A stretch of 64,000 nucleotides of DNA, taken from IMG/VR virus record IMGVR_UViG_3300027763_000039, positions 44,317 through 108,316 of that record, one strand, 5' to 3'. This DNA is from a virus. The notes under the pieces were generated by a model. It worked only from the letters and a program-made list of their open reading frames with translations, had not been told where the DNA came from and searched no databases. Shown here piece after piece: positions 9,901 to 18,527 of this stretch. The position numbers and the translations under genes are program-made. How positions within the stretch are numbered: the first letter of the stretch is position 1; every line of letters starts with the position of its first letter.

Positions 9901-12491
9901 ACTTCTGGATGATTACTAAATCCAATTATTGGAGGTATTTTACCTTGATCATCACACATGGCATTAACTGTAACTGATCCTACTATCAAAGCATCATCAA
10001 TATAATTACCTGGTTCTTCCCAGGCCCCGTCAGATGAAATCTGAAAATCTGTATAAACCTTCCCAGTACCTTGTTGAACAAAGATTCCAGTTGATTTTCC
10101 ATCTGAATCTTTAATCTCAGTCGTGGCACCATCATTAGTAAATAATCTATTATCTCTATACCACTGTGGCATAGGAACTTTAATCATATATTGTTTACCA
10201 TAATATTCTGTGGCGATATTAGCAAAAAATTTATGAATAGCTTGCAAATGATTATATAGAGTTTTTTGAAAAGGAGTAGCTTTATCCATTTCTGTTTGGG
10301 CCTGTCTTTGTGCTCCACCTTGAAAATTTGCTCGGTTCACACGATCAGTATTAGAGTTATTCCATAGCGTTTTTACTAAACCTTTAAAATTTTCTGAAGC
10401 ATTAAAATTACCATATGTTTGTCTAAAAACTTTGTAACAAAGTTCAGCAATATCTGTGGTGAAATTTGGATTAAAAGCATATGCCATCCATACATCAAAA
10501 CCCTTACCAGCAGCTCGTATTTCATTTTCTAAAACTAAAAATAATGAACTGTTATTACTATAACCATCAAAGTATGTTTTTGGCAAAGCACCCTTAAGGT
10601 CATCTATATAAAATAAAATTTGCATTTGAGCCATACCAGGATCAAAATAAACTTTACGAACTAATCCATTAGAGCCTACTCCAAAATAAGGACAGATGAC
10701 ATCTGTATACATTGGATGATTTTCCTTAGCTCCTGGTAATTTAATAAGAGTAATTTTACCAGCCAAATTTACTCCATCATAATAATTTCCTCTAGAAATA
10801 TTATTAGAAGAACTCCAAGGATCTAAAGGATTGGGATTATTTGAGAACATCTGTTTATCAGTGAAATTTCCCGGTTGATTCTCAGCCACTGCTGCACCAT
10901 CACCATATAAACTAGAATATCTTCTGGTACTCAAAAAACTAGGAGCTCTTAATTGATTACTACCTGGTTGTCCAATAGAATTTTCATAATTAATAAAAGA
11001 ACCCGTTTTATTATTAGCATAAGGATCATAAATTAGTGTTGTTTGCTTAGAAACTAAAGAACTAGTTTTAAATTGCCATAATCTTTTCTGTTTTCCACCC
11101 AAATACATTGATCTAGTAGTTTGATCAGAGTATTCTTGTCCATAATTGAAAGTGCTAACATTATACTTCTGCCTTACTAACCAAGATACATAGTTTTTAA
11201 TAACATCTTTTTGTGGTTGTAATCTACGAGAGACTGTGTTAACCTTAAAAATGGCACTATATGTACTTCCAGCAGGAGCTGGTTCTAATGAGATAAAAAA
11301 ATCATATCCTGATCCATCACAAATTTCTGTAATAAAAGACATTAAACTAATAGTTGGTCCTGTCATATATAGACTAGAAGGTGGATATGGTAATGCGCTC
11401 AAATCTAATTTATAGTAAGAATGAAAACTTCCATCACCACCCATAACACTAGGACATAAACAACAGTCTTTTAATGATATCTTGTTACCATCAGCATCAT
11501 TTATACCAGATTGATCAAAATCTACAGGAGAACCATTTGCAAAAGATAGTGCTCGGCCAAGAATTGCACCATGAGGAAAAAATGGATTAGTGTCTGTTGT
11601 TCCTTGAGCCAGCATATTAACTAGAGCATCATAGATATTTCTTGCGGGTATTCCATTGTCTGTTCTTCCAGAATTACCAAATCCTATTTGTTCCCAGTAT
11701 CCATAAATATTAAAAACATTAGGTAAATTACCTTGTCTTATAGAACCATTAAATGGTAAAAACGGTTTAGTAGAATCATAATGACATGGTACAGAGATAT
11801 TTTTTCCAGTACTATTGTCTGCTGTGTTTGGTATTGTGGCGGCTACTGTTCCAGCATATTCATCTATAATTAACCAACATCCTTTTAATAAAGACGACCC
11901 ACTCTTCATCTCTATTTCATAAATGGGCGAACCGCCTTGAGAACCGTTAGCTTTCCATGATGTTATTAATCCTCCAAAATATAAATCTTCAAACCAAAAT
12001 ACTGCTGGAATACCAATCAAGTCATATCCTACATTAGAAAACTTATTGGCGCCAGCTAAAAACCCTGGATCTGGTCCTAACCATTTTTTTGGAATACCAT
12101 TAACATTTTTACATATTTTCCCAAAATCCATACTATTATTATTTTGTTGTTCAATTTGTAAGCTAATTGGCTTAACTAAATTTTTAGTATTATCTGTAGA
12201 GAAATTTTCTGATGAGTCCATCACCAAAGCTTGAGACTTAGTATTAACTGGTTGATTATTAACCTGTTTTACCGAAGTATTAAGAGTATTATATTTAACA
12301 GATCGTGGGTGGTATGCTTGGTCCCATACTACAGTAACGGTTAAAGAACTAGAATCCTCACCCCAGGCCAAATTCATATTAAAGTTAGTAACGCTACATC
12401 CTAAAAATAGTGATTGTTCTAGTGGACCAACTTCTCTATATGACCCAACCGGATCAGCTGTACACTCTTTGCTAGGAGTTATATTTCCCAT
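6921..12491 (-). CDS. Large baseplate-hub / tail-tip protein (Tal-like position), 1,856 aa
   Basis: The gene has an ATG start with AAGGATAA about 7 bases upstream and ends TAG 10 bases before the next gene. Order tape measure, beta-roll fibre, Dit-like protein, then this gene places it where siphoviruses encode the hub/Tal protein that closes the tube. The N-terminal third has beta-rich sequence with hub-like segments around residues 50-220. A CCLC motif is near residue 341, and two CPFC motifs near residues 1422 and 1461 form a likely four-cysteine zinc-binding hairpin. It is Asn/Tyr-rich like the other adhesins here and has no visible lysozyme or peptidase motif. The hub role is inferred mainly from position; a large receptor-binding protein is the alternative. 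Confidence 0.8.
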   Translation of the reverse strand: MGNITPSKECTADPVGSYREVGPLEQSLFLGCSVTNFNMNLAWGEDSSSLTVTVVWDQAYHPRSVKYNTLNTSVKQVNNQPVNTKSQALVMDSSENFSTDNTKNLVKPISLQIEQQNNNSMDFGKICKNVNGIPKKWLGPDPGFLAGANKFSNVGYDLIGIPAVFWFEDLYFGGLITSWKANGSQGGSPIYEIEMKSGSSLLKGCWLIIDEYAGTVAATIPNTADNSTGKNISVPCHYDSTKPFLPFNGSIRQGNLPNVFNIYGYWEQIGFGNSGRTDNGIPARNIYDALVNMLAQGTTDTNPFFPHGAILGRALSFANGSPVDFDQSGINDADGNKISLKDCCLCPSVMGGDGSFHSYYKLDLSALPYPPSSLYMTGPTISLMSFITEICDGSGYDFFISLEPAPAGSTYSAIFKVNTVSRRLQPQKDVIKNYVSWLVRQKYNVSTFNYGQEYSDQTTRSMYLGGKQKRLWQFKTSSLVSKQTTLIYDPYANNKTGSFINYENSIGQPGSNQLRAPSFLSTRRYSSLYGDGAAVAENQPGNFTDKQMFSNNPNPLDPWSSSNNISRGNYYDGVNLAGKITLIKLPGAKENHPMYTDVICPYFGVGSNGLVRKVYFDPGMAQMQILFYIDDLKGALPKTYFDGYSNNSSLFLVLENEIRAAGKGFDVWMAYAFNPNFTTDIAELCYKVFRQTYGNFNASENFKGLVKTLWNNSNTDRVNRANFQGGAQRQAQTEMDKATPFQKTLYNHLQAIHKFFANIATEYYGKQYMIKVPMPQWYRDNRLFTNDGATTEIKDSDGKSTGIFVQQGTGKVYTDFQISSDGAWEEPGNYIDDALIVGSVTVNAMCDDQGKIPPIIGFSNHPEVNSREKWVAEQYIFNASNIPASNYGKSHLVTNWTFLLNSRRATDAVDENNNYYSSISHSLPPEEYIDIYTGGFANSMAFRTAHGFPIGSSTGANSKVSKQIGKTYVKANCEKDFVFIEPDADARVVVQISSPVKMGNGRNIADKEVGHIISQDFLLKMLKDSTIPSPVRNGADVGTNSTVNGGLRRYPYTLTWDPRGVMASFLYPGLQNEVFLDNNGQDSNLSSNNMHVLEKAAYPYFAAIPLESSMATYGPWTNHPGLIEEAIFDKTVLDVPSSVNNLVGSVKVQHDAGLVPWNYGGMDALDAAVMARIKDDVNYQQITEQGSIQVPGALLTSLSGTAFNLGDALIGENQKFGGPIISSIQVQVGEGGITTNYNFRTYTRKLGFYNKENADRIKEIGQESLKRRKEISTSLMGVLGSLNNGPQYGPTLSNQRYFGNLFNIHNEDNTPKVLRWSPFEILTGSNATIVRPDSTITDIYKDLNYSPGWSKMPFVTRNISYDPINMIRESTNVSLQDVQELPTEFQKGYENKSMMSLDGILSPISFYPTPHGSTFSITKYPRPGCPFCQGTAKYKYKYLDPDNTLTTVNVSTMTNAAIEKEVECPFCETIEDKKKKALVSASPKETNPPYILASGDDLTLIGKNSSGLPNGLSGNPIINYATLNPVLMSVGEFSSFQNRQFTDKTGHSIDLIGQGLTIPEGANGLKPAYAKNIERSYLDYDQNYMEFCSKRGVAPGITPANNMRYFGLRGPLMVHAWGYDLEGYPVPNASGEPKVIDGEIVKDTKTKQIIYKNQSQKPDGTWTEPYKEHQFYKGWGQLPSTWPVGPIDLRWDANAGVWTVGANYKPIWVVLETDLVNRQPSRGAVIEDSYTNDPLPSGLRKLVFVQDNLNIICVPRNAPVYCKYNGQNGFYEPIYNKHYITSGIIKGETQVSIYNIYQDPANTAANISSTTSPAPVITPETYLTTFNNPMGFNVVPDDLGMFIFMNGSWILQSVNC

Positions 12492-12518
12492 AATTTTATC
12501 CTTATTTTAATCTTCCTA

Positions 12519-14165
12519 TTAATCTGTTATGCACCTTACCCATTCCCATCCTTTAATTTTCGTGAATCTTCCTTCGGTGGGATTCCAAGTTGAACTATCC
12601 TGCTTGATATAAGATTTTACACCGCCGTTGATTGGATTAGATGACATATTCCCCGGATTAAAAGCTTCAACTGCTCCTGTAACAGCATTATAATGTTCTA
12701 CTGGAAATGTTAGATTTTTTAATCCTGTTGGCCTAGGAAATATCGCTTCAAAAGTAACATTTCTAGTAGCAGCAGTAACTGTTCCCAAGTCTTGTAAAAT
12801 AGGACCAAGTTTACGACCAAGAACAAAAATAGAAGCAATAATAGGAACAGCAGAAGTATCTTCTATAGTTAATGTTTCGCTAATTGAACCTGGAATTAAA
12901 TTAATTGGTCTATTGTTAAAAACCCAATTATAAGTCACAGTACCTTCTGATGGATTAAAACCTTCTTGAATACTATATGGAATGGGATTCATTGCATTTT
13001 CATATCCATTTGATCGAGTTCTATCGTTTTTGAATGGGCCGTCTTTAAAAAGAGGAGAAAAAAAGCTACGATCTCCAGTATTGGCAAAACTATTTACTCT
13101 ATTCATTATTTCAGGCTTAATACCACTATATCCACTAATAGCAGCAATAAATTTACTATTGTATATTCTAGTGTCTTTAGTATCTTTGTTATGAAGTTCG
13201 GCCAACGAACCACTTAAAGATCCACTAATATATGGTACTTTATCTTTGTTGTATATGTTTCCACTTTGAAAAGGTTCTAATCCTTTAACTGTGCCTTGAA
13301 TAGTAACTGTTCTTAACATGGTATTATCTAGAGTATTCTCCACAGAGAAAGTTTCTATATACCCCATTTTATCATCAGGCATACCCAGCCAAGTATCTGT
13401 AACTTTATAAGAACCTTCAGTATCACTAGTATTAACACTTCTAACAAAATTATACAGATATAAGCCCTGATCAATAACTCCTGTATATTTGGGGATTCCA
13501 GTAAGATGAACATTAACCCAGTATTTTGCATTTTGAACGGCACTTGTTCCTACTCCACTACCTGTTGGTATAAATTTACCAACTGCCCCTAATACTCTGG
13601 TAATACGATATAGTGGATATATTGAACCGGCACCATATGTTATCTTTCCAAAACCCAAAGAACCAATATCTAATGGAGATTTAGCAAAATTATACTCATC
13701 AATAGTTTCTATAGTATAATCATCTTGCGTACTACTAACATAGTATATGTTATTTCCTGTATCTACAACTTCTGATTGTAATTCTATACTATAGTTTATT
13801 GTAGTTGTCCAATTATCCTCTGTTTTATCAGCAGCATATTTAGTAATTTTAATTCCAGAATATACTATATTATCCTTAGTAGAATTATCATTCTCTCCAC
13901 AACCGATAGTTAAATTTTGTCCATCTGAAGAAAAAATCTTTTTCAATCCACTTTCCAAAGTTAGTAAACCAGAAAAACCAGAATTCCCGCCGCTAATAGC
14001 AGAATAGATTTTCCCCTCTAAATTAATAGTAACAGTAGCTCCAACAGGTCTCCCACCACCATCTCTTTGTTGTTCTTTAGAGATACTTATTACTGGAACA
14101 GGATATCCGCTGGCTCCTTTAAAGCTAAAGGTTCCATATTTTATATATGCTGATGTTGCTGCCAT
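12519..14165 (-). CDS. Putative distal tail (Dit-like) protein, 548 aa
   Basis: The gene starts at an ATG 6-7 bases after AAGGATAA, behind the TAG of the upstream 1,442-aa gene. The N-terminus (YGTFSFKGASGYPVPVISIS) and the next 150 residues are beta-strand-rich, with phrases typical of tail proteins that build a ring at the tube end (VTINLEGKIYS, followed by INYSIELQSEV near residue 125). A second beta domain follows, and the C-terminus ends in an aromatic strand (KGWEWVRC). Its position between the tape measure region and the hub-like gene fits Dit or an equivalent baseplate ring protein. No catalytic motifs are seen. Function is inferred from context and general beta character; the family is not firmly recognised. 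Confidence 0.75.
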   Translation of the reverse strand: MAATSAYIKYGTFSFKGASGYPVPVISISKEQQRDGGGRPVGATVTINLEGKIYSAISGGNSGFSGLLTLESGLKKIFSSDGQNLTIGCGENDNSTKDNIVYSGIKITKYAADKTEDNWTTTINYSIELQSEVVDTGNNIYYVSSTQDDYTIETIDEYNFAKSPLDIGSLGFGKITYGAGSIYPLYRITRVLGAVGKFIPTGSGVGTSAVQNAKYWVNVHLTGIPKYTGVIDQGLYLYNFVRSVNTSDTEGSYKVTDTWLGMPDDKMGYIETFSVENTLDNTMLRTVTIQGTVKGLEPFQSGNIYNKDKVPYISGSLSGSLAELHNKDTKDTRIYNSKFIAAISGYSGIKPEIMNRVNSFANTGDRSFFSPLFKDGPFKNDRTRSNGYENAMNPIPYSIQEGFNPSEGTVTYNWVFNNRPINLIPGSISETLTIEDTSAVPIIASIFVLGRKLGPILQDLGTVTAATRNVTFEAIFPRPTGLKNLTFPVEHYNAVTGAVEAFNPGNMSSNPINGGVKSYIKQDSSTWNPTEGRFTKIKGWEWVRCITD

Positions 14166-14186
14166 AAATTATCCTTAAATTTATTC

Positions 14187-17100
14187 CTAGTTCAAATACA
14201 ATGGATCAGCACCATAATGATTGAGCTGATTGATTCTTGCTGTGGCTGACCATATTGCAGTATATCCTGTGGAACCACTAGCAACAATACTCAGTCTAGA
14301 GGGATTAGATGCAACTATTTGAGTGCTCAATGACATTCCAGCAGGCATACTATCTCCATAAGTTCTTACGCTTTCTGTGCCAAGCTTAGAAAATCTAAGA
14401 CCACTCACTGTTCTAATTAGAGCCCCTTCAATAAATATACCAGCCCCATATCTAGTCCCATAAGTATTTTGAGCTATTGTAGTCCCAGATTGCCACATAA
14501 CAGAAACATCTATTTGATATGCCCAAACTCTATCGTATTCATAATTTTGAGATCCAGAAAAAGCATCCAAATTGATACAGTTGGTTGAGGTTTCTGTTGT
14601 AGAAACTGTGCTTCCAGTTTGTGGTTTTGTCCAATCATTTACTAATGGTCTTACTTGACCACCATCTGTTGTACGAGTTCTTAAATAGTATTGAGCAAAC
14701 TGGGATGATCCGTTGTATTTTTCTTCACTAACCTTCAGAGATCCTCCAGCAAAAACATGATTATGTGTTGTGCGAGTTACTTGTGCTTTATAACCAAATT
14801 CTATACCAGCAATAGTACCAGGATCATTAGCTGTTGTGTTTTGATAAACTCTTAAACCACTAGATCCTACCCATGCATCTCCACGATAAACTAACATGCT
14901 TCCATCAGTCATGTTGGTGCCATCAACAAATTTATTAGTTAAACCAATATCTACTCTGTATGATGAATTACCTTGTGAAGTGTAGGTTATATTTGCTGGA
15001 TATATTCCAGAAAACTGTGTTTTCAAATCTATATCGCTAAAGCTCAAATTCCCATACTGGTCAGTTTTTAAATAATATCCAGAGACGGTTGCTCCCACAC
15101 CAAGTTTCAAACTATTAAACCAAGCTGTACCATTAGCATATAATACCACTCCACTGCTATTAGCATTAGAAATATTATTAGATGAAGCATTGATCATCAC
15201 TGATCCAGTTGGACTAATATGAAAACCATTTCTATTGCTCCAAGAACCAGAATTAATAACCGAAAATTTATTACCTAAGCCACGGTTATTAAATACTGTA
15301 TCATAATTATCGTTAGAGCTTAGTACGATATTATAAAAGCTATCTGGATTATTAACTAGAACATCATTAGTAAAGACTCCAGTAGCTCCCAGAGCTAAAA
15401 TTTGTTGAGAATTGATCCATTTGATGCTGGCATTTCCTGTAGCTAATGAGCCTTCATTTGCAAAAATAACACTATTAGGTCTTGTTGTAGTAGAGTTTAA
15501 TCGTCCACTATTATTAACATATAAGAATGTTCCAGTAAGACTAGGAGATAGATTGATTCCACTACTGATTGTTAAATTATTAAATGTGCCAGAATTACCA
15601 CTAACATTATAAAAATCGATTCTTTGATTACCAAAATTAGTATCTAATAATACTTTAGCAAATTCAACACCACCACTACCTCTTATTCTGAATCTGTATG
15701 TGGATGCTTCATCATTAACAAATACCCCGGTAGAAGCAATATAAAAACCATTATCTCCCCCCAAATTAAAATTCATTTGTTTGGTACTAGGACTGTACAA
15801 TATCTCAGAAATGCCACTAGCAACCTTATCACTTACTCTATACAATAATCCATTATCCGTACCAGAAATTCTAACAGGCAACTGCCATGTTCCAACGCCG
15901 TTAGTATTAGTTGTTAATACATAAGCGTCTGGAGCAGAAAAACCCACTCTAATTCCGGATGTTGTTGTTGTTCCACTTACTGATAACTCTGATGTTGGAC
16001 TATTTGTATTAATACCTACTCTATTATTATTTAAAGAAACATTCAAAACACTAGTATTATCATTACTAGACTTAATAATAAAGTTATCTTGTATAGCACC
16101 AGAATTGAAGACAACCTTATCATTATCTAATAACATCTTATTAGAATTATTAGTGCCCATATAAAGAGTATTATCTGCAACACCACTAATACCGTATCCT
16201 AGCACCACATTACGAACACCAGAAACATTATTATTATAACCAACAACAACACCACTACTATACAAATATCTATTATTAGTGCCAATAACTATATTATTAG
16301 AACCATAGATTGGATTCGTTTCAGTACCACCAGCCCCACCCATTCGTTGATATGGCATTACTAAACCACTAATTACGGATGTATTGGGACTATTATTATC
16401 ATCAAAAGCAGTATTGATAGAATAATATCCATTAGTAGTATCAACAGACATTGGTGAACCAATAGATATGGTAGTGGTTTCATCAATAGTATTTTCTGTT
16501 ACATTAACAATATCTCTAATGAAAGTATTTGAAACAGATGGTGAGCTTTGAACGTAAAATAAAATCTTATCACCGGCTATATATTGTGACAATAATCCAC
16601 GGGTGGGAATTGTTATATTGAGTCCAGCACTATCTAAAGTACATTTGTCTCTGGTGGAACCTAAAGTATTATTACGACCATATACTATATTATTGATACC
16701 GTGTAAATTATTTGATGTTCCAATAATGATTCCACTTGATACTGCCTGATTATATCCTAATACAATATTTCCACTACCAAAAACATCCATTTTATTATTT
16801 GTGGTGTTAAAAACTATAGACTCTTGACCAACAGCTAGTATCTTAGATCCAACAGCACCTAATTGATCACCGACCAAGAAATTAGAATTGCCAATTGCAT
16901 AAGCGTTGGAAGTATTTTTTAAGTTATTATAGGAACCAACAGAACTAATATTAGAACCAGAAGCAACATTTTTATTACCCAAAATAACATTACTATTACC
17001 AGATAATACCAAATTATTAATACCAGCAACAATAGAATTATTAACTGTTCCAGCTGTTCTAGCAGGGTTACCGCTAATGGCTCCATCTGAAGAGATATAA

Positions 17101-18515
17101 GCTCCAGTTTGATTATTCAGTATGCCTACAATTAAATTATTATTACTAATGGGTGGGACAGCATTAATGCTACCCAATACTAAATTGTTAGAGACAGTAC
17201 CACTTAAATTATTAGTATTGCCAACAACTAAAGAACCATTGATATCCTTAAGAGTATTAGACTGACCAATAAGTAATAGTTTGGATGGGGCTCCACTAGC
17301 AAAATTATTATTGATACCTAAAAGAATACTTTGATCCAGACCAGAGCTTGTAGAATTACCTAATCCAATAACAATAGACTTGCTTGTATCTTGTAAATTA
17401 ATATTATTGCCAACAAAAATACCACTAGAAATATTAGTTATATTTTGATCAGAACCAATACAGATAAGTTTGGTGCCGGTAATTACATCTGAACTGCCAT
17501 ATACTTTATTAGAGTTACCACTTAAACTAACTTTAGAACCAACTACGCTATTATCATTACCAAATATAGTATTAATATTACCAATATAAATATTGTTGTC
17601 GCCAGTATTACTTACATAAGAACCCAAAACAACACCAGATGCTCCAGAACCAACTCCAACTTGAACTAATCCAACATTTGTAGAAACATTAAGATTGTTA
17701 TTCCTTCCTAAAAGAATATTATAGTTACCAGTAATACTACTAGAATTACCAACAAAAATATTAGATAACCCAGTTAAACTAACTGAGTCACCCAGAGCAG
17801 TATTATTTGAACCAATTAATCTAGAGTTATTTACTAGAGCAAAAACTTTGGCTCCATTAAAATAGTTTGAACTACCAACAACTATGCCAGTATTAGATAT
17901 TCCTGTGTTACTTGAGCCGACAGTTGTTAATCCAACACCAGTTACAGAATTGCCAACACCTAAGACTGTGTATGTATAACCAGAAACGCTGTTGCCACCA
18001 CCCAGCACAACATTTCTTAAATTAGCACTAAATACTGGTTTATTTGTTCCTTTATCGTCAACAGTGAATAGTATTTCGCCACTAGTAGATCCCGTAATAG
18101 GATCTAAAATTTTGGACATTATTTGTCCGTAAACAATTTCGTTATAATTAGTGTCTCGTCCAGCCAAATTAATAGTAGCTGGATAGCTGCCAGATAATGG
18201 AGCAGTTTGGGGGTTGTGTACTAATAGGAGGGTGACACCTGTGGGGCAATTTGTAATACTCTCAACAATTAAGCCATCTTTAGCACATGGGGCGACCACA
18301 TGCAAAACAGCATCTGGTAATCCTGTACCAATTCCTAGTCTGCCAGTTGAGGCATCAAAATGTACTAGTCCATTACCGGTACCACGAATGCTAAAATCAA
18401 TATCTTGTTTGAGAGCATTAAAAGAGGTGCTAATACCAGAAGTTTCTGATAAGATAATTGATGGATTAACGCCAGAACCAACATAGAGTGTGCCGGATAC
18501 TGTTTGATTGCTCAT
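14187..18515 (-). CDS. Tail fibre with YadA-head-like beta-roll repeats, 1,442 aa
   Basis: The gene starts 12 bases after the tape measure stop, with AAGGGG as SD. Near residues 57-72 is a fibre motif of the GIGT...LHV type (LGIGTGLPDAVLHV). From about residue 165 to 650, and again around 730-790, the protein is a long run of short N-N/S-G turns (for example VVGSSNYFNGAK, NIYIGNINTIFGNDN, IIIGTSNNLHGINNI), the pattern of left-handed beta-roll heads in trimeric adhesins such as YadA. Further fibre-type strands follow. The C-terminal ~250 residues are non-repetitive and may be the receptor-binding tip. No S74 chaperone motif, signal peptide or membrane anchor is present, so this is a virion fibre and not a bacterial autotransporter. 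Confidence 0.85.
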   Translation of the reverse strand: MSNQTVSGTLYVGSGVNPSIILSETSGISTSFNALKQDIDFSIRGTGNGLVHFDASTGRLGIGTGLPDAVLHVVAPCAKDGLIVESITNCPTGVTLLLVHNPQTAPLSGSYPATINLAGRDTNYNEIVYGQIMSKILDPITGSTSGEILFTVDDKGTNKPVFSANLRNVVLGGGNSVSGYTYTVLGVGNSVTGVGLTTVGSSNTGISNTGIVVGSSNYFNGAKVFALVNNSRLIGSNNTALGDSVSLTGLSNIFVGNSSSITGNYNILLGRNNNLNVSTNVGLVQVGVGSGASGVVLGSYVSNTGDNNIYIGNINTIFGNDNSVVGSKVSLSGNSNKVYGSSDVITGTKLICIGSDQNITNISSGIFVGNNINLQDTSKSIVIGLGNSTSSGLDQSILLGINNNFASGAPSKLLLIGQSNTLKDINGSLVVGNTNNLSGTVSNNLVLGSINAVPPISNNNLIVGILNNQTGAYISSDGAISGNPARTAGTVNNSIVAGINNLVLSGNSNVILGNKNVASGSNISSVGSYNNLKNTSNAYAIGNSNFLVGDQLGAVGSKILAVGQESIVFNTTNNKMDVFGSGNIVLGYNQAVSSGIIIGTSNNLHGINNIVYGRNNTLGSTRDKCTLDSAGLNITIPTRGLLSQYIAGDKILFYVQSSPSVSNTFIRDIVNVTENTIDETTTISIGSPMSVDTTNGYYSINTAFDDNNSPNTSVISGLVMPYQRMGGAGGTETNPIYGSNNIVIGTNNRYLYSSGVVVGYNNNVSGVRNVVLGYGISGVADNTLYMGTNNSNKMLLDNDKVVFNSGAIQDNFIIKSSNDNTSVLNVSLNNNRVGINTNSPTSELSVSGTTTTSGIRVGFSAPDAYVLTTNTNGVGTWQLPVRISGTDNGLLYRVSDKVASGISEILYSPSTKQMNFNLGGDNGFYIASTGVFVNDEASTYRFRIRGSGGVEFAKVLLDTNFGNQRIDFYNVSGNSGTFNNLTISSGINLSPSLTGTFLYVNNSGRLNSTTTRPNSVIFANEGSLATGNASIKWINSQQILALGATGVFTNDVLVNNPDSFYNIVLSSNDNYDTVFNNRGLGNKFSVINSGSWSNRNGFHISPTGSVMINASSNNISNANSSGVVLYANGTAWFNSLKLGVGATVSGYYLKTDQYGNLSFSDIDLKTQFSGIYPANITYTSQGNSSYRVDIGLTNKFVDGTNMTDGSMLVYRGDAWVGSSGLRVYQNTTANDPGTIAGIEFGYKAQVTRTTHNHVFAGGSLKVSEEKYNGSSQFAQYYLRTRTTDGGQVRPLVNDWTKPQTGSTVSTTETSTNCINLDAFSGSQNYEYDRVWAYQIDVSVMWQSGTTIAQNTYGTRYGAGIFIEGALIRTVSGLRFSKLGTESVRTYGDSMPAGMSLSTQIVASNPSRLSIVASGSTGYTAIWSATARINQLNHYGADPLYLN

Positions 18516-18527
18516 TATAATTACCCC

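Noticed and set aside
14187-18515. Bacterial trimeric autotransporter or chromosomal DNA
   Set aside because: There is no signal peptide or membrane anchor, and the gene sits in a continuous phage tail operon.
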